Below are positions 29,380-40,409 of a DNA stretch of 64,000 nucleotides, piece by piece. Origin of the DNA: Tessaracoccus oleiagri (GTDB taxonomy: Bacteria > Actinomycetota > Actinomycetes > Propionibacteriales > Propionibacteriaceae); contig NZ_FNGP01000004.1 in assembly GCF_900103275.1 (NCBI RefSeq), positions 62,001-126,000 on the forward strand, in the 5' to 3' direction. The notes beneath the pieces were generated by a model, which had not been told where the DNA came from, ran no database searches, and was given only the letters and a program-made list of their open reading frames with translations. Positions within the stretch are counted from its first letter, which is position 1. Every line of letters begins with the position of its first letter. Position numbers and translations under genes: made by a program.

Positions 29380-30879
29380 TCAGTCCGCCCGCGGCAGGTC
29401 GTGGACCGCCGGCCCCTCGAGCAGCTTCCCGTCAGCAGCGAAGCGTGACCCGTGCAGCGGGCAATCCCAGGACTTCTCCGCGTCGTTCCAGCGCACGATC
29501 CCGCCCAGGTGCGTACAGACCGCCGAGAGCTTGCAGGTCACCCCGTCGACCGTCGAGACGGCATGTGGCTTCCCGCCCGATCGACCGACCACACCTTGAC
29601 CCTCCTCGGGGGCGCTGTCCGGAAGGTGCTGCAGTTCGGCCTGCACCCAGTCCTTCGCCAGTTCGTAGGCCACCTGGAGGTTGGGGCTCAGGGCGCTGAC
29701 GATGGAGGCGGGTGTGGTGCTGCGGCGGCTCAGGGTCTCCGCCCACGGCATGTGGCCCTCGAGGATCTGCCCGCTGAGGTTCAGTCCCGCCGCGACCGCG
29801 TTGGCCATGCCCCACTTGTTGAACCCGGTGGCGACGTAGATCCGGCCACCGCCCCGCGGCAGGACGCCCACGTAGGGCACCCGGTCGGCCGCCATGTAGT
29901 CCTGCGCCGACCACGCGTGCGTCATCTGCGCGCCCGGGAAGTGCTCGCGTGTCCACGCGCCGAGGTCGTCCACCAGGTCCTGGGTGGAGGAGTGGCGGCC
30001 GGCGACGTGCCCGTTGCCACCCACGATGAGCAACTCCTCGTCGCCGACGGGGAGGGTGCGCAGGGAACGCGTCGGCTGGTCGATGCTCAGGTACATGCCG
30101 CGCGGTGTCGTCCCGCCCGCGACGCGGTGTGCCGTGGCGTAGGAGCGCATCGGGACGAGCTTGGCGAAGTACCCGCCGCGGTCGAGCACCGGGGTGCCCG
30201 TGGCCAGCACGAGCCGGTCCGCGGTGACCTCGCCCTGCGGGGTGGCGACCTGGAGGGGCCCCTTGGAGCCGGACAGGTTCGCGTCCGTGACGCGGACCCC
30301 CTCGACGACGGTGCCGCCGTGTTCCCGCAATTCGCGGACCAGCGCGTCGAGCACCTCGAGCGGGTGGATCTGGGCCTGGTCGCGAAGCGCGATGGCACCC
30401 GTCACCGGGAACGGCAGCTCGGTCTCCTCGAGCCACTCGACGTCGAGCCCGGCGCGGCGACTGGCGTCCAGCTCGGCGCGCAGCGCGCCCTGGGAGTCGT
30501 CCGTGGTGGCATAGGTGTAGGCGGTCCGCCGCTGGTAGTCGACGCCGTGGTCGTCCAGCAGTCGAAGGAGCCACGCCTGACCCTCGCGGTTGGCGTCGAC
30601 GTACGCGCGGAGCACCTCCTCGCTCTGGTGGGCGAGGACGTCCGAGAGGGTCAGCCCCTGCAGGAGCGACACCTTCGCGGTGGTGTGGCCGGTGGTCACG
30701 GCGCCGATCCTGCGGGCCTCTAGCACGCCCACCTTCTGGCCGGCCCGGGCGAGGAGCAGGGCGGTGGTCAACCCGGTGAGGCCGGCCCCCGCGACGAGGG
30801 TGTCGAAGTGTGTCCCCGCTTCGAGCGGCTGCGTCTCTGCGGTCGTTGGCTGATGGGTGGCAAACCAGACAGATTCCAT
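29380..30879 (-). CDS. FAD-dependent oxidoreductase with C-terminal Rieske domain
   Basis: A 499-residue fusion. The N-terminal DAO-type FAD domain has the dinucleotide motif [19 protein letters not shown] and a long substrate domain ending [16 protein letters not shown]. The C-terminal Rieske [2Fe-2S] domain (about 425-499) has CTHLGG and CPLHGSRF, giving the two Cys and two His ligands. This architecture is common in soil bacteria and Bacillus (YhfW-like), but its substrate is not known. ATG 30879 has GGAG close upstream. It is divergent from dxr with an 88-base gap. Confidence 0.9.
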   Translation of the reverse strand: MESVWFATHQPTTAETQPLEAGTHFDTLVAGAGLTGLTTALLLARAGQKVGVLEARRIGAVTTGHTTAKVSLLQGLTLSDVLAHQSEEVLRAYVDANREGQAWLLRLLDDHGVDYQRRTAYTYATTDDSQGALRAELDASRRAGLDVEWLEETELPFPVTGAIALRDQAQIHPLEVLDALVRELREHGGTVVEGVRVTDANLSGSKGPLQVATPQGEVTADRLVLATGTPVLDRGGYFAKLVPMRSYATAHRVAGGTTPRGMYLSIDQPTRSLRTLPVGDEELLIVGGNGHVAGRHSSTQDLVDDLGAWTREHFPGAQMTHAWSAQDYMAADRVPYVGVLPRGGGRIYVATGFNKWGMANAVAAGLNLSGQILEGHMPWAETLSRRSTTPASIVSALSPNLQVAYELAKDWVQAELQHLPDSAPEEGQGVVGRSGGKPHAVSTVDGVTCKLSAVCTHLGGIVRWNDAEKSWDCPLHGSRFAADGKLLEGPAVHDLPRAD

Positions 30880-30967
30880 GCTCCATCATCACCCCGCGCC
30901 CGGTCATCCACCGCCGGTTCGCGAAGGTTCTTGGCCCACCCCTTGGCCCGCGTGGAACACTGGGCAG

Positions 30968-32170
30968 GTGCGAAAAGTCGTCCTCCTGGGTTCCACCGGC
31001 TCCATCGGTACGCAGACACTCGACGTGATCTCCACGAGGCGCGACCGGTTCGACGTCGTGGGCCTCTCGGCGTCCGGTGGCAACATCGAGCTGCTGGCGC
31101 GCCAGATCGTCGAGTTCCGGCCGTCCGTGGTGGCGCTGGCGCGCGCCTCGAAGGGGCGCGAGCTGATGGACGCGCTCTACGCCGTGGCGGCGGAGCGGGG
31201 CTGGGCGCAGGGCGAGTACCGGCTCCCCAAGCTGCTGCTCGGGCCGGACGCCTCCACCGAGCTCGCCGCCATGGAGTGCGACGTGGTGCTGAACGCCATC
31301 ACCGGCGCCGCCGGGCTCGAGCCCACGCTGGCCGCGCTGCGCGCAGGCAGCACGCTCGCGCTGGCCAACAAGGAGTCCCTCGTCATCGGCGGACGCCTCG
31401 TCACCGAGGCCGCCCTGCCGGGGCAGATCGTCGCCGTGGACTCGGAGCACTCGGCGTTCGCGCAGGCCCTGCGCGGCGGGAGGCGCGACGAGGTGCGTCG
31501 CCTCGTGCTGACGGCTAGCGGCGGCCCCTTCCGCGGCCGGACCCGCGACGAGCTCCACGAGGTGACCCCCGCCCAGGCGCTGGCGCACCCGACGTGGAGC
31601 ATGGGCAGGGTCGTCACGATCAACTCGGCCACCCTCGTCAACAAGGGGCTCGAGCTGCTGGAGGCCGCCCTGCTGTACGACGTGGACCTCGACGACATCG
31701 TGGTCACGGTCCACCCGCAGTCGATCGTCCATTCGATGGTCGAGTTCTTCGACGGGTCGACGATCGCGCAGGCGTCGCCCCCGGACATGCGGATGCCGAT
31801 CGGGTTGTCGCTCACCTGGCCGGAGCGGTTGGAGGGCTCCGCCGCCCCGTGCGACTGGACCACGGCGAGCACCTGGACCTTCGAGCCGCTGGACTCGGCC
31901 ACGTTCCCGGCGGTCGAGCTCGCCCGCAGGGCCGGGAAGGCGGGGGGCACCGCCCCGGCCGTGTTCAACGCCGCCAACGAGTCGTGCGTGGACGCCTTCT
32001 GTGACGGTCGCCTCGCATTCCTGGAGATCACGGAGACCATCGCCCGCTGCCTCGACGAGCACCTCGCCGACGGGCACGTCCCAAACGAGGCGTTGACCGT
32101 CGACGCGGTCCTGGCGGCCGACGCGTGGGGCCGGTCCCGCGCCGCCGAACTGGCGGGGGCACGTCGATGA
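30968..32170 (+). CDS. dxr: 1-deoxy-D-xylulose 5-phosphate reductoisomerase
   Basis: A 400-residue NADPH-dependent enzyme of the MEP isoprenoid pathway, making 2-C-methylerythritol 4-phosphate. The cofactor motif is [16 protein letters not shown]. Active-site blocks are [55 protein letters not shown] and [15 protein letters not shown] 30968 is preferred over earlier in-frame codons because homology starts at VRKVVLLG and AACACT, a weak -10, lies 6 nt upstream. It overlaps rseP by four bases. Confidence 0.95.
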   Translation: MRKVVLLGSTGSIGTQTLDVISTRRDRFDVVGLSASGGNIELLARQIVEFRPSVVALARASKGRELMDALYAVAAERGWAQGEYRLPKLLLGPDASTELAAMECDVVLNAITGAAGLEPTLAALRAGSTLALANKESLVIGGRLVTEAALPGQIVAVDSEHSAFAQALRGGRRDEVRRLVLTASGGPFRGRTRDELHEVTPAQALAHPTWSMGRVVTINSATLVNKGLELLEAALLYDVDLDDIVVTVHPQSIVHSMVEFFDGSTIAQASPPDMRMPIGLSLTWPERLEGSAAPCDWTTASTWTFEPLDSATFPAVELARRAGKAGGTAPAVFNAANESCVDAFCDGRLAFLEITETIARCLDEHLADGHVPNEALTVDAVLAADAWGRSRAAELAGARR

Positions 32171-33453
32171 CCGAGGTGCTGCTGGTCATCGCGCTCGGCA
32201 TCCTCTTCTTCGCGCTGATCATGGCGTCGATCGCCCTCCACGAGATCGGCCACCTCGTCCCCGCGAAGTTGTTCGGCGTCAAGGTGACGGAGTACTTCGT
32301 CGGGTTCGGCAAGCGGATCTGGTCCACGCGGCGCGGCGAGACCGAGTACGGCTTCAAGTGGATCCCCCTCGGGGGCTACGTGCGGCTGGTGGGCATGTAC
32401 CCGCCGGCGAGGCCGGGGGAGAAGCGCAACTGGCTCACCCGGATGGCCGACGACGCCCGGTCCGTCGAGTGGGACGAGATCACCCCCGCCGACGAGGGCC
32501 GCCTGCTCTACCAGCAGAAGACGTGGAAGAAGATCGTCGTCATGCTCGGCGGCCCGATGATGAACATCGTCCTGGCCTTCCTCATCTTCCTGGGCGTCAA
32601 CGCCATCCACGGCATGTACGTCTCCACGCTCACCGTCTCCGCGGTGAGCGAGTGCGTCATCGCCGCCAACAGCGAGGACCGCACGTGCGGCCCCGACGAC
32701 CCACCCACCCCGGCCGTGGAGGCCGGAGTCCGGGTCGGCGACGTCATCGCGAGCTTCAACGGGGTCGCGCTGCAGTCCTGGGACCAGATGAGCGAGCTCA
32801 TCCGGGAGAACCGCGACGGGGAGGCCCGGGTCACGGTCATCCGCGACGGCGAACGCGTCGACCTGCCGACCGTGCGCACACAGTTGAACCACCTGCCCGA
32901 CCGGCTGGACCCGACGGCCTACGTCGAGGCGGGCTTCTTCGGTGTCTCGCCGACGGTTGAGCTCCAGCGCGCGGGGCCGGTGGCCACGGCAAGGCAGATG
33001 TGGACCATGACGCAGCAGTCGGCGGTCGCCCTCCTGAGCTTCCCCGTGCGCATCTACAACGTCGCCGAGGACCTGGTGATGGGCCGTCCCCGTGACCTCA
33101 ACGGCCCCATCTCCATCGTCGGCGCCAGCCGCGTGGCCGGCGAGATCGGCGTCACGGACCAGCTGCCGGTCGAGAGCAAGGTCGCGACGTGGTTCTCCCT
33201 GCTGGGTTCGGTGAACCTGTTCGTCGCGCTCCTGAACCTCGTCCCGTTGCTGCCGCTGGACGGCGGCCACATCGCGGGCGCGATCTACGAGTGGCTGAAG
33301 CGCCGCGCCCACCGGCTCCTCGGCAGACCGGATCCGGGCCCCGTCGACACGGCCAAGGCCATGCCGATGATCTTCGTCGTCGGCGGCTTCCTCGTGCTGG
33401 GTGGCGCCGTCCTGATCCTCGCGGACATCATCTCGCCCGTGAGTTTGTTCTAG
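32167..33453 (+). CDS. rseP: Site-2 protease (RseP/Rip1, M50)
   Basis: A 428-residue intramembrane zinc protease. Helix 1 carries His25-Glu26-x-x-His29 (LHEIGH); the second metal motif is [11 protein letters not shown] near residue 360. A PDZ domain (about 180-265, [23 protein letters not shown]) lies between the helices. Members cleave anti-sigma factors and other single-pass membrane proteins; M. tuberculosis Rip1 (Rv2869c) sits in the same dxr-rip1-ispG order. ATG overlaps the dxr stop (ATGA). Confidence 0.94.
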   Translation: MTEVLLVIALGILFFALIMASIALHEIGHLVPAKLFGVKVTEYFVGFGKRIWSTRRGETEYGFKWIPLGGYVRLVGMYPPARPGEKRNWLTRMADDARSVEWDEITPADEGRLLYQQKTWKKIVVMLGGPMMNIVLAFLIFLGVNAIHGMYVSTLTVSAVSECVIAANSEDRTCGPDDPPTPAVEAGVRVGDVIASFNGVALQSWDQMSELIRENRDGEARVTVIRDGERVDLPTVRTQLNHLPDRLDPTAYVEAGFFGVSPTVELQRAGPVATARQMWTMTQQSAVALLSFPVRIYNVAEDLVMGRPRDLNGPISIVGASRVAGEIGVTDQLPVESKVATWFSLLGSVNLFVALLNLVPLLPLDGGHIAGAIYEWLKRRAHRLLGRPDPGPVDTAKAMPMIFVVGGFLVLGGAVLILADIISPVSLF

Positions 33454-33465
33454 CGGCGATCCGAC

Positions 33466-33471
33466 TAAACT
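33466..33471 (+). promoter_or_regulatory. ispG -10 box
   Basis: TAAACT, 7 nt before the ispG ATG, with TTGTTC (33445-33450) as a possible -35 at a short 15-nt spacing. Predicts a leaderless ispG transcript independent of rseP. Confidence 0.55.
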
Positions 33472-33478
33472 GCACAGC

Positions 33479-34621
33479 ATGACCGTGAGCCTTGGCATGC
33501 CAGCATCCCCTCCGCCCGTACTCGCACCCCGGCGGAAGACGCGGCAGATCCGGGTCGGCAAGGTGGCCGTCGGTGGCGACGCCCCCATCTCGGTGCAGTC
33601 CATGTGCACCACGAAGACCACCGACATCAACGCCACCCTGCAGCAGATCGCCGAGCTGACCGCCTCCGGCTGTGACATCGTCCGCGTCGCCGTCCCCAGC
33701 CAGGACGACGCCGACGTGCTGCACATCATCGCCAAGAAGTCGCAGATCCCGGTCATCGCCGACATCCACTTCCAGCCGCGCTACGTGTTCGCGGCCATCG
33801 AGGCCGGCTGCGCGGCCGTCCGGGTCAACCCCGGCAACATCAAGCAATTCGACGACCGCGTCGCCGACATCGCGAAGGCGGCCAGTGAGGCCGGCATCTC
33901 GATCCGCATCGGCGTCAACGCCGGCTCCCTCGACAAGCGGCTGCTCGCGAAGTACGGCTCACCCACCCCCGAGGCGCTCGTCGAGTCCGCGCTGTGGGAG
34001 GCGTCCCTGTTCGAGGACGTCGGCTTCCACGACTTCAAGATCTCCGTCAAGCACAACGACCCCGTCGTCATGGTCCGGGCCTACGAGCTGCTCGCCGAGA
34101 AGTGCGACTACCCGCTGCACCTCGGCGTGACCGAGGCGGGCCCGGCGTTCCAGGGCACCATCAAGTCCTCCGTCGCGTTCGGTGCGCTGCTCAGCCAGGG
34201 CATCGGCGACACCATCCGTGTCTCCCTGTCGGCCCCGCCGGTCGAGGAGGTCAAGGTCGGCACCAAGATCCTCGAGTCGCTCAACCTCCGCCCGCGCAAA
34301 CTCGACATCGTGTCCTGCCCGTCGTGCGGCCGGGCCCAGGTGGACGTCTTCACCCTGGCCGAAGAGGTCACGAAGGGGTTGGAGGGCCTGCAGGCGCCGC
34401 TGCGCGTCGCGGTCATGGGCTGCGTCGTGAACGGCCCCGGCGAGGCGCGCGAGGCCGACCTCGGGGTCGCGTCCGGCAACGGCAAGGGCCAGATCTTCGT
34501 CAAGGGGGAAGTCATCAAGACCGTGCCCGAGGCCGAGATCGTCGAGACGCTCGTCCACGAGGCGCGACGCATCGCCGCCGAGATGGGCGAGATCGGCGAA
34601 CCTCAGGTTTCGGTCTCCTGA
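33479..34621 (+). CDS. ispG: 4-hydroxy-3-methylbut-2-enyl diphosphate synthase
   Basis: A 380-residue [4Fe-4S] enzyme of the MEP pathway. Core blocks: [33 protein letters not shown] and RVNPGNIK. Cluster ligands are in SCPSCGR and [11 protein letters not shown]. It acts downstream of dxr, with rseP between as in mycobacteria. The cluster ties its maturation to the Suf genes at the window start. ATG follows TAAACT by 7 nt. Confidence 0.96.
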   Translation: MTVSLGMPASPPPVLAPRRKTRQIRVGKVAVGGDAPISVQSMCTTKTTDINATLQQIAELTASGCDIVRVAVPSQDDADVLHIIAKKSQIPVIADIHFQPRYVFAAIEAGCAAVRVNPGNIKQFDDRVADIAKAASEAGISIRIGVNAGSLDKRLLAKYGSPTPEALVESALWEASLFEDVGFHDFKISVKHNDPVVMVRAYELLAEKCDYPLHLGVTEAGPAFQGTIKSSVAFGALLSQGIGDTIRVSLSAPPVEEVKVGTKILESLNLRPRKLDIVSCPSCGRAQVDVFTLAEEVTKGLEGLQAPLRVAVMGCVVNGPGEAREADLGVASGNGKGQIFVKGEVIKTVPEAEIVETLVHEARRIAAEMGEIGEPQVSVS

Positions 34622-34649
34622 CGCGCGGGCGCGACACTAGAGTGTCGCC

Positions 34650-35483
34650 ATGACCGGCCAGCTGCGCACCCTCGACTCGAGGGACCGCGACCGGGTCATG
34701 GAGTTCCTCGAGGCGTCGCCGCACGAGAACCTGTTCCTCACCTCCAAGATCGCGCAGTTCGGCATCGACCGCCGCAGGCTCGGCCGGATCCACGCGTTCC
34801 AGCGGGGTACGGAGATCTCCGCGCTCTGCCTCGACGGCGGAACGATCTTCGTCACCGGCAACGACTCGGAGGCGCTGCCGCACTTCGTGCACGAGCTCGG
34901 CTCCTTCCGGCGTGCCACCTCGATCGTCGGGCCGACTTTCCCGGCGCTGGGCCTGTTCATCGGCCTCGCCGAGCGGTGGCGCGACCAGTGGGGCTCGGTG
35001 AGCAACGTGCGCCGCCGACAGCCGCTGATGGTGCTGGACCGGCCCGTGGTCGCCGACGGCGATCCCCGCGTGCACCGGCTGGGGGAGGACGTGTTCGAGA
35101 GCTACCTCGAGGCGTCGGTCATGATGTACACCGACGAGATCGGCAGTTCGCCGTTCAAGTACGGACCCGGGTACGAGTCGTTCGTGCTGTCCCGGCTGCG
35201 GGAGGGAGACGCGTACGGGATCGTCGTCGACGGCGAGGTGATCTTCAAGGCGGACCTGGGGCCCAAGCACAAGGGACAGGTGCAGCTCCAGGGCGTGTGG
35301 GTGAAGCCGGAACTGCGCGGCCAGGGGCTGGCGGTCCCCGCCCTGTCCGAGATGCTGCGCATCGTCATGCGCGAGTTCGACACGGTGTCGCTCTACGTCA
35401 ACGACTTCAACTCCGCCGCGCTGCGCACCTACGAGAGGCTCGGGTTCGAGACCATCGGCTCCCTGTCCACCGTGCACTACTAG
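34650..35483 (+). CDS. GNAT acetyltransferase with DUF4081 domain
   Basis: A 277-residue protein: an N-terminal DUF4081 domain (about 1-140, [14 protein letters not shown]) and a C-terminal GNAT domain (about 145-277) with [22 protein letters not shown] (acetyl-CoA loop) and [21 protein letters not shown]. Homologues follow ispG in most actinobacteria (Rv2867c). Substrate unknown. ATG follows TAGAGT (34638-34643) by 6 nt. Confidence 0.92.
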   Translation: MTGQLRTLDSRDRDRVMEFLEASPHENLFLTSKIAQFGIDRRRLGRIHAFQRGTEISALCLDGGTIFVTGNDSEALPHFVHELGSFRRATSIVGPTFPALGLFIGLAERWRDQWGSVSNVRRRQPLMVLDRPVVADGDPRVHRLGEDVFESYLEASVMMYTDEIGSSPFKYGPGYESFVLSRLREGDAYGIVVDGEVIFKADLGPKHKGQVQLQGVWVKPELRGQGLAVPALSEMLRIVMREFDTVSLYVNDFNSAALRTYERLGFETIGSLSTVHY

Positions 35484-35509
35484 GTGGGCGACGGGCTAGA
35501 GTTGCCCCC

Positions 35510-37282
35510 GTGATTTCTCGACTCTCGCAGCTGTTCGTCCGCACCCTCCGCGACGACCCCGCCGACGCCGAGGTGCCCAGCCACCGGCTGCTGGTCCGCG
35601 CCGGCTACATCCGGCGCGCCGCGCCCGGCATCTACTCCTGGCTGCCGCTGGGGCTGAAGGTGCTGCAGAAGGTGGAGCGGATCGTCCGTGAGGAGATGGA
35701 GGCGATCGGCGCGCAGGAGGTCCACTTCCCAGCACTGCTGCCGCGGGAGCCCTACGAGGCCACCGGCCGGTGGACCGACTACGGCGACAACCTGTTCCGG
35801 TTGCAGGACCGCAAGCACACCGACATGCTGCTCGGTCCGACGCACGAGGAGATGTTCACGCTGCTCGTCAAGGACCTGTACAACTCGTACAAGGACCTCC
35901 CGCTCAGCCTCTTCCAGATCCAGACCAAGTACCGCGACGAGGCCAGGCCCCGGGCGGGCCTGCTGCGCGGGCGTGAGTTCGTGATGAAGGACTCCTACTC
36001 GTTCGACGTCGACGACGCCGGCCTCGACGCCAGCTACCGGGCGCATCGCGAGGCGTACGAGCGGATCTTCGACCGGCTGGGGCTGGAGTACGTCGTCGTC
36101 TCCGCCATGGCGGGTGCCATGGGCGGCTCCGCGTCGGAGGAGTTCCTGGCGGTGTCGCCGGTGGGCGAGGACACCTTCGCCCACACCGACGGGGGCTACG
36201 CCGCCAACGTCGAGGCCGTGCGGATCGCCGCACCCGACGCGCTGCCGCTCGACGCGGCGCCCGAGATCGCGGTGCTGGACACCCCCGGCGCCGGGACGAT
36301 CGCGGAACTGGTGGACCAGCTCAACGCCAACCACCCGGCCGAGCAGCCCTGGCAGGGCGGCCGGACGCTGAAGAACCTGATGTACCGGGTCACCGAGCCG
36401 GACGGCACCTGGTACCCGCTCGCCATCGCGATCCCTGGCGACCGTGCGCTCGACGAGAAGCGCCTGGAGGCGGCGCTGACGCCCGCCGAGGCCGTCCCGT
36501 TCACCGCGGACGACTTCAAGGCGTACCCGCAGCTGCCCGTCGGCTTCATCGGGCCGGTCACGGCCGGTGGCGAGCGCGTGCTGGGTGAGGAGTCCACCAC
36601 GAAGATCCGCTACCTCGCCGACCCCCGGGTGGTCACCGGCTCGCACTGGGTGACCGGCGCGAACGTGGTCGACCAGCACCTCTCCGGCGTGACCTGTGGC
36701 CGCGACTTCACCGTCGACGGCGTCCTCGACGTCGCGGAGGTGCTGGACGGCGACCCCGCGCCGGACGGTTCAGGACCGCTGAAGCTCTCGCGCGGCATCG
36801 AGATGGGCCACGTGTTCAAGCTCGGCCGCCGCTACGCGGAGGCGCTCGGCCTCAAGGTCCTCGACGAGAACGGCAAGCTCGTGACCGTGACCATGGGCTC
36901 CTACGGCATCGGCGTCTCGCGCGCCGTGGCCGCCGTCGCCGAGGCCACCCACGACGAACTGGGCCTGTGCTGGCCCGTCGAGCTCGCCCCCTACCAGGTG
37001 CAGGTCCTCGCCACGGGCAAGGACCAGGCGGTGTTCGACGAGGCCGACCGGCTCGCCGAGGCGCTCCAGGCGCACGGCATCGACGTCCTCGTCGACGACC
37101 GGAAGGCCAGCCCCGGGGTGAAGTTCAAGGACGCGGAGCTCATGGGCATGCCGGTCATCGTCGTGGTGGGCCGCGGGCTCGCCGACGGCGTGGTCGAGGT
37201 TCGCTCGCGTCGCACCGGGGAGAAGCACGAGGTGGCCCTGGCCGATGCGGTGGCGGAAGTGGTGGCGCTCGTCGGCCGCTGA
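35510..37282 (+). CDS. proS: Prolyl-tRNA synthetase (bacterial type)
   Basis: A 590-residue class II synthetase. Motif 1 lies around [29 protein letters not shown], motif 2 at [31 protein letters not shown] and motif 3 at [15 protein letters not shown]. The editing (INS) domain between motifs 2 and 3 and a C-terminal anticodon-binding domain are present. GTG 35510 is chosen over a longer in-frame opening: TAGAGT (35497-35502) ends 7 nt upstream and homology begins at [14 protein letters not shown]. Confidence 0.95.
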   Translation: MISRLSQLFVRTLRDDPADAEVPSHRLLVRAGYIRRAAPGIYSWLPLGLKVLQKVERIVREEMEAIGAQEVHFPALLPREPYEATGRWTDYGDNLFRLQDRKHTDMLLGPTHEEMFTLLVKDLYNSYKDLPLSLFQIQTKYRDEARPRAGLLRGREFVMKDSYSFDVDDAGLDASYRAHREAYERIFDRLGLEYVVVSAMAGAMGGSASEEFLAVSPVGEDTFAHTDGGYAANVEAVRIAAPDALPLDAAPEIAVLDTPGAGTIAELVDQLNANHPAEQPWQGGRTLKNLMYRVTEPDGTWYPLAIAIPGDRALDEKRLEAALTPAEAVPFTADDFKAYPQLPVGFIGPVTAGGERVLGEESTTKIRYLADPRVVTGSHWVTGANVVDQHLSGVTCGRDFTVDGVLDVAEVLDGDPAPDGSGPLKLSRGIEMGHVFKLGRRYAEALGLKVLDENGKLVTVTMGSYGIGVSRAVAAVAEATHDELGLCWPVELAPYQVQVLATGKDQAVFDEADRLAEALQAHGIDVLVDDRKASPGVKFKDAELMGMPVIVVVGRGLADGVVEVRSRRTGEKHEVALADAVAEVVALVGR

Positions 37283-37286
37283 CGGG

Positions 37287-38156
37287 TCAGTCCCAGCCGG
37301 GCCACCGGGGGATCCGTCCCCCGGCGGCCTGCGCCTGCGCCACCTGCTCCGGCCACAACGGTTCGCCGCCCGGCTCGTCGGCCGCCAGCAGCACCAGCCC
37401 CTCCAACAGCCGCACCTCCAGCGCCCCCCAGCCCTCCCGGATGGACGCGACGTCGCTCATGGCCGTGGGCAGCGCGAAGGCCGCCGGCTGCGAGGGCGCC
37501 ACGCCGTCGAAGCCGTCGCGGATCTCGTTGCGGAGCGCCTTGGCCGTGGCGAGGCGGGCCCCCAGCTCGGCACGGAGCGGCTCCTCCGCGGCCAGCCTCC
37601 CGAGCCCGACCTCGAGCCCGTGGACCAGTGCCCACGCGTGCCGGAGCGCCACTTGGCGTTGGCCGTCGAGCGTCTCGACGAAGGCGGGCGAGCCGCCCTC
37701 CGCGGGCACCGAGGACGTGTCCGCCAACCCCGCGGTCGCCGCGGCCGCGGACAGGAACAGGAGGCGGTCCGCGACGGTGTCCGCCTCGTCGGCGCACACC
37801 ACCAGGCCTGCGGTCGCCGTCGATACCGCCCCGCCGAGGTCCGTGGCCGACGCGGCCGGAGGGGAGAAGATCGGGTCCGGCTCCGCGTAGGGGCTCATCG
37901 AGTTGAAACGGGCGAGCTGCGCCTCGCACTGCGCCGTCGCGGCGTCGCGCCACGACCCGGACTGCGCCGAGCGCACCTGCTCGAGGACGCCCGCGGCGAG
38001 TGACGCGGCTCGTGCCATGAGGGGCGCCTGCACCGGCTCGTCGGGTTCGCGGACCCGTGGTGCGGTCCCCTCGGGCACGAGGATCGTCGGGTCCCCCGCG
38101 CAGCCGACCAGGCCCAACGCCGCGCCGAGCATGACGGAGCGCCGAGCGAGAAGCAT
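37287..38156 (-). CDS. Lipoprotein with ferritin-like DUF4439 domain
   Basis: A 289-residue protein with a lipoprotein signal (LLARRSVMLGAALGLVGC, lipobox Cys at residue 18) and an Ala-rich helical C-terminal domain (about 150-275) resembling the DUF4439 ferritin-like fold. The E-x-x-H iron ligands of true ferritins are not evident. A homologous gene beside rimP is common in actinobacteria (Rv2844 region). ATG 38156 follows TAGGCT (plus-strand 38164-38169) by 7 nt. Function unknown. Confidence 0.75.
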   Translation of the reverse strand: MLLARRSVMLGAALGLVGCAGDPTILVPEGTAPRVREPDEPVQAPLMARAASLAAGVLEQVRSAQSGSWRDAATAQCEAQLARFNSMSPYAEPDPIFSPPAASATDLGGAVSTATAGLVVCADEADTVADRLLFLSAAAATAGLADTSSVPAEGGSPAFVETLDGQRQVALRHAWALVHGLEVGLGRLAAEEPLRAELGARLATAKALRNEIRDGFDGVAPSQPAAFALPTAMSDVASIREGWGALEVRLLEGLVLLAADEPGGEPLWPEQVAQAQAAGGRIPRWPGWD

Positions 38157-38163
38157 GGCGCCC

Positions 38164-38179
38164 AGCCTATAGGTATGCT
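38164..38179. promoter_or_regulatory. Back-to-back -10 boxes for the lipoprotein gene and rimP
   Basis: TAGGCT on the minus strand (38164-38169) and TATGCT on the plus strand (38174-38179) are only four bases apart. Polymerase binding at the two should be mutually exclusive. The minus transcript is leaderless; the rimP transcript has a leader of about 36 nt. Confidence 0.55.
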
Positions 38180-38221
38180 TGTGCTTCACAATTGAGGCCC
38201 ACAACCGGATACGGAGAAAGC

Positions 38222-38686
38222 ATGCAGGAACGAGCTTTGGTCGAGGTGGTCGAACCCATCCTCGCGGCACACGGACTGGAGTTGGACGCTCTCGACGTGA
38301 CTCCGGTCGGGAAACGCGCCATCTTGCGCATCACCGTGGACGGTGACGGGCCCGAGGGCAAGGGGCCCCTCCTCGACGACATCGCGGCGGCATCGCAGGC
38401 GGTCTCGGCCGCGCTCGACGAGAGCGCAGCCGTGGGTGAGCAGCCCTTCACGCTCGAGCTGTCCTCGCGCGGCGTCTCGAAGCCGTTGACCGAGACCAAG
38501 CACTACCGGCGCAACGCCGGCCGGCTGGTGAAGCTGTGGATCGGGGACCAGGAGGTCCTGGGCCGCATCGTCGGCGCCGAGGACGACTCCGTCGCGCTCG
38601 ACGTGAAGGGCGAGGTGAGCAGGATCCCGTTGGACCAGGTCACGAAGGCCGTGGTGCAGGTCGAGCTGAACCGCAAGGAGGGCTAG
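38222..38686 (+). CDS. rimP: Ribosome maturation factor RimP
   Basis: A 154-residue RimP, needed for 30S subunit maturation. Family blocks are [20 protein letters not shown] and [26 protein letters not shown], followed by the SH3-like C-terminal domain. ATG 38222 has GGAGAAAG upstream; an earlier in-frame codon is not conserved. It starts the rimP-nusA operon, two bases before nusA. Confidence 0.94.
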   Translation: MQERALVEVVEPILAAHGLELDALDVTPVGKRAILRITVDGDGPEGKGPLLDDIAAASQAVSAALDESAAVGEQPFTLELSSRGVSKPLTETKHYRRNAGRLVKLWIGDQEVLGRIVGAEDDSVALDVKGEVSRIPLDQVTKAVVQVELNRKEG

Positions 38687-38688
38687 GC

Positions 38689-39657
38689 ATGGACATCGAC
38701 ATGGCGGCGCTTCGCGCCATCGAGCGGGACCGGGACATCCCCACCGAGTACCTGCTCAAGACGCTCGAGGACGCGATCCTCAACGCCTACAACAAGACCG
38801 ACCACGCGCTCCGCGGCGTGAAGATCGACATCGACCGCCGGACCGGCAAGGTCTCGGTCCTCGCGCCGGAGTTCGGCGACGACGACGAGATCATCGGCTA
38901 CTTCGACGACACCCCCGAGGACTTCGGCCGGGTCGCCGCCTCGACGGCGCGGCAGGTCATCACCCAGCGCATCCGCGAGGCGGAGGATGACCAGAAGTAC
39001 GGCCACTTCGCGGGCGTCGAGGGCGACATCGTCACCGGTGTGGTCCAGCAGGACCGGGACTCCAAGACGGTGCGCGTGGACCTCGGGACGCTCGAGGCGA
39101 TCATGCCGCTCGCGGAACAGGTGCCGGGGGAGGAGTACACCCACGGGCGCCGGCTCCGGGTCTTCATCGTGAGCGTCCGACGGGAGGCGCACGGTCCCCA
39201 GGTGGTCGTGTCCCGCACCCACCCGGCCCTGGTGAAGAAGCTGTTCGCGCTGGAGGTGCCCGAGATCGCCGACGGCGTGGTGGAGATCAAGGAGATCGCC
39301 CGGGAGGCCGGGCACCGGACCAAGATCGCGGTCGCCTCCAACAATCCCGACGTCTCCGCCAAGGGCGCCTTCATCGGTCCGATGGGGCAGCGGGTCCGCG
39401 CCGTCACGAACGAGCTCGGCAACGAGAAGATCGACATCGTCGACTACTCGGAGGACCCGGCCAAGTTCGTCGCCGCGGCGCTTTCGCCGGCGAAGGTCCT
39501 CAACGTGGTCATCACCGACAAGGCAGGCAAGGCGTGCCGGGCGGTCGTCCCCGACTACCAGCTCTCACTGGCGATCGGCCGAGAGGGGCAGAACGCGCGC
39601 CTGGCGGCCCGGCTCACGGGCTGGCGCATCGACATCCAGCCCGACACGCAGGGCTGA
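38689..39657 (+). CDS. nusA: Transcription termination/antitermination factor NusA
   Basis: A 322-residue NusA: N-terminal RNA-polymerase-binding domain ([28 protein letters not shown]), S1 domain (about 105-175) and two KH domains ([14 protein letters not shown] and [21 protein letters not shown]). It lacks the acidic C-terminal repeats of enterobacterial NusA, as usual in actinobacteria. ATG lies two bases after rimP. A very strong terminator follows, which separates it from ylxR and infB, its normal operon partners. Confidence 0.95.
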   Translation: MDIDMAALRAIERDRDIPTEYLLKTLEDAILNAYNKTDHALRGVKIDIDRRTGKVSVLAPEFGDDDEIIGYFDDTPEDFGRVAASTARQVITQRIREAEDDQKYGHFAGVEGDIVTGVVQQDRDSKTVRVDLGTLEAIMPLAEQVPGEEYTHGRRLRVFIVSVRREAHGPQVVVSRTHPALVKKLFALEVPEIADGVVEIKEIAREAGHRTKIAVASNNPDVSAKGAFIGPMGQRVRAVTNELGNEKIDIVDYSEDPAKFVAAALSPAKVLNVVITDKAGKACRAVVPDYQLSLAIGREGQNARLAARLTGWRIDIQPDTQG

Positions 39658-39669
39658 AATCGGCGCGAC

Positions 39670-39706
39670 GACGCAGGGCCCGGGCACACTGCCCGGGCCC
39701 TGCGTC
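39670..39706. terminator. Strong bidirectional terminator after nusA
   Basis: A perfect 17-bp stem (39670-39686 with 39690-39706) with a 3-base loop, followed by TCTTCTT. It lies between the convergent nusA and secreted-protein genes. Confidence 0.8.
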
Positions 39707-39719
39707 TTCTTGCGTGGCG

Positions 39720-40295
39720 TCAGCGGCCGCCGCGCACGCCGACGATGCCCTCCTCGACGGCCTTGCGCACCGCGTCGGCCTCCGACTGGGTGAGCTTGCC
39801 GTCCTCGACCGCCTGGTCGAGCACCTCATCGGTCTCCGCGTCGCGGGCGGCCTGGCGCTCGTCGTGCATCTCCTGCAACGCGGCCTTGACCGTGTCGACG
39901 TCGATGCCCAGCTCGGTGGCGAGGGCGTCCGCCATGGCGTCCTGGTGGGACTGGCGGTCCTCGTCGCTCATCCCGAACGGTCCGCCCTCCTGCATCGTCG
40001 AGCGCAACTCGTCCCGCACCGCCTCCATGGCGTCCTCGATGTCGTCCTCCGCCACGCCGAGCTTCTCGGCGAGGGAGCCGAGGTCGGCGCCGCCGCGCAT
40101 CGCGCCGTGGCCCCGCATGTGGCCCCGGAACCCGTCCTGGCCCCCGCGACCCCAACCGTTGCCCGGTTGCGCCTCCGCGCTGGCCGACGGCGTGGGCGTG
40201 GACTCCTCGTCGGCGCTCGCGGTCTGGGCGACGCCCCAGGCACCCCCGACCAGCGCCAGTGCCGTCGCGCCGCCCACTATGAGCTTGTTCTTCAT
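39720..40295 (-). CDS. Secreted acidic protein, unknown function
   Basis: A 191-residue protein with a signal peptide (MKNKLIVGGATALALVGGAWGVAQTASA, cleavage near 28). A Gly/Arg/His-rich segment follows (about 45-72, WGRGGQDGFRGHMRGHGAMRGG) and then an acidic helical region. The block LAEKLGVAEDDIEDAMEAVRDEL is partly repeated as LATELGIDVDTVKAALQEMHDE, and a third helix pair ends with VEDGKLTQSEADAV. These look like short helical repeats of secreted actinobacterial proteins of unknown role. AAGGGAAG precedes the ATG. Its place inside the nusA-ylxR interval is unusual. Confidence 0.75.
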   Translation of the reverse strand: MKNKLIVGGATALALVGGAWGVAQTASADEESTPTPSASAEAQPGNGWGRGGQDGFRGHMRGHGAMRGGADLGSLAEKLGVAEDDIEDAMEAVRDELRSTMQEGGPFGMSDEDRQSHQDAMADALATELGIDVDTVKAALQEMHDERQAARDAETDEVLDQAVEDGKLTQSEADAVRKAVEEGIVGVRGGR

Positions 40296-40409
40296 GGCTC
40301 TTCACTTCCCTTCAGGAACGTGGTGTTCGATGCCACCAGCGTGTCGCCCCGAGCTGTGACTCGGCTGTGGACGCGACCCGGCTCTCCTGTGAACTGCTAC
40401 CTTGCAGGC

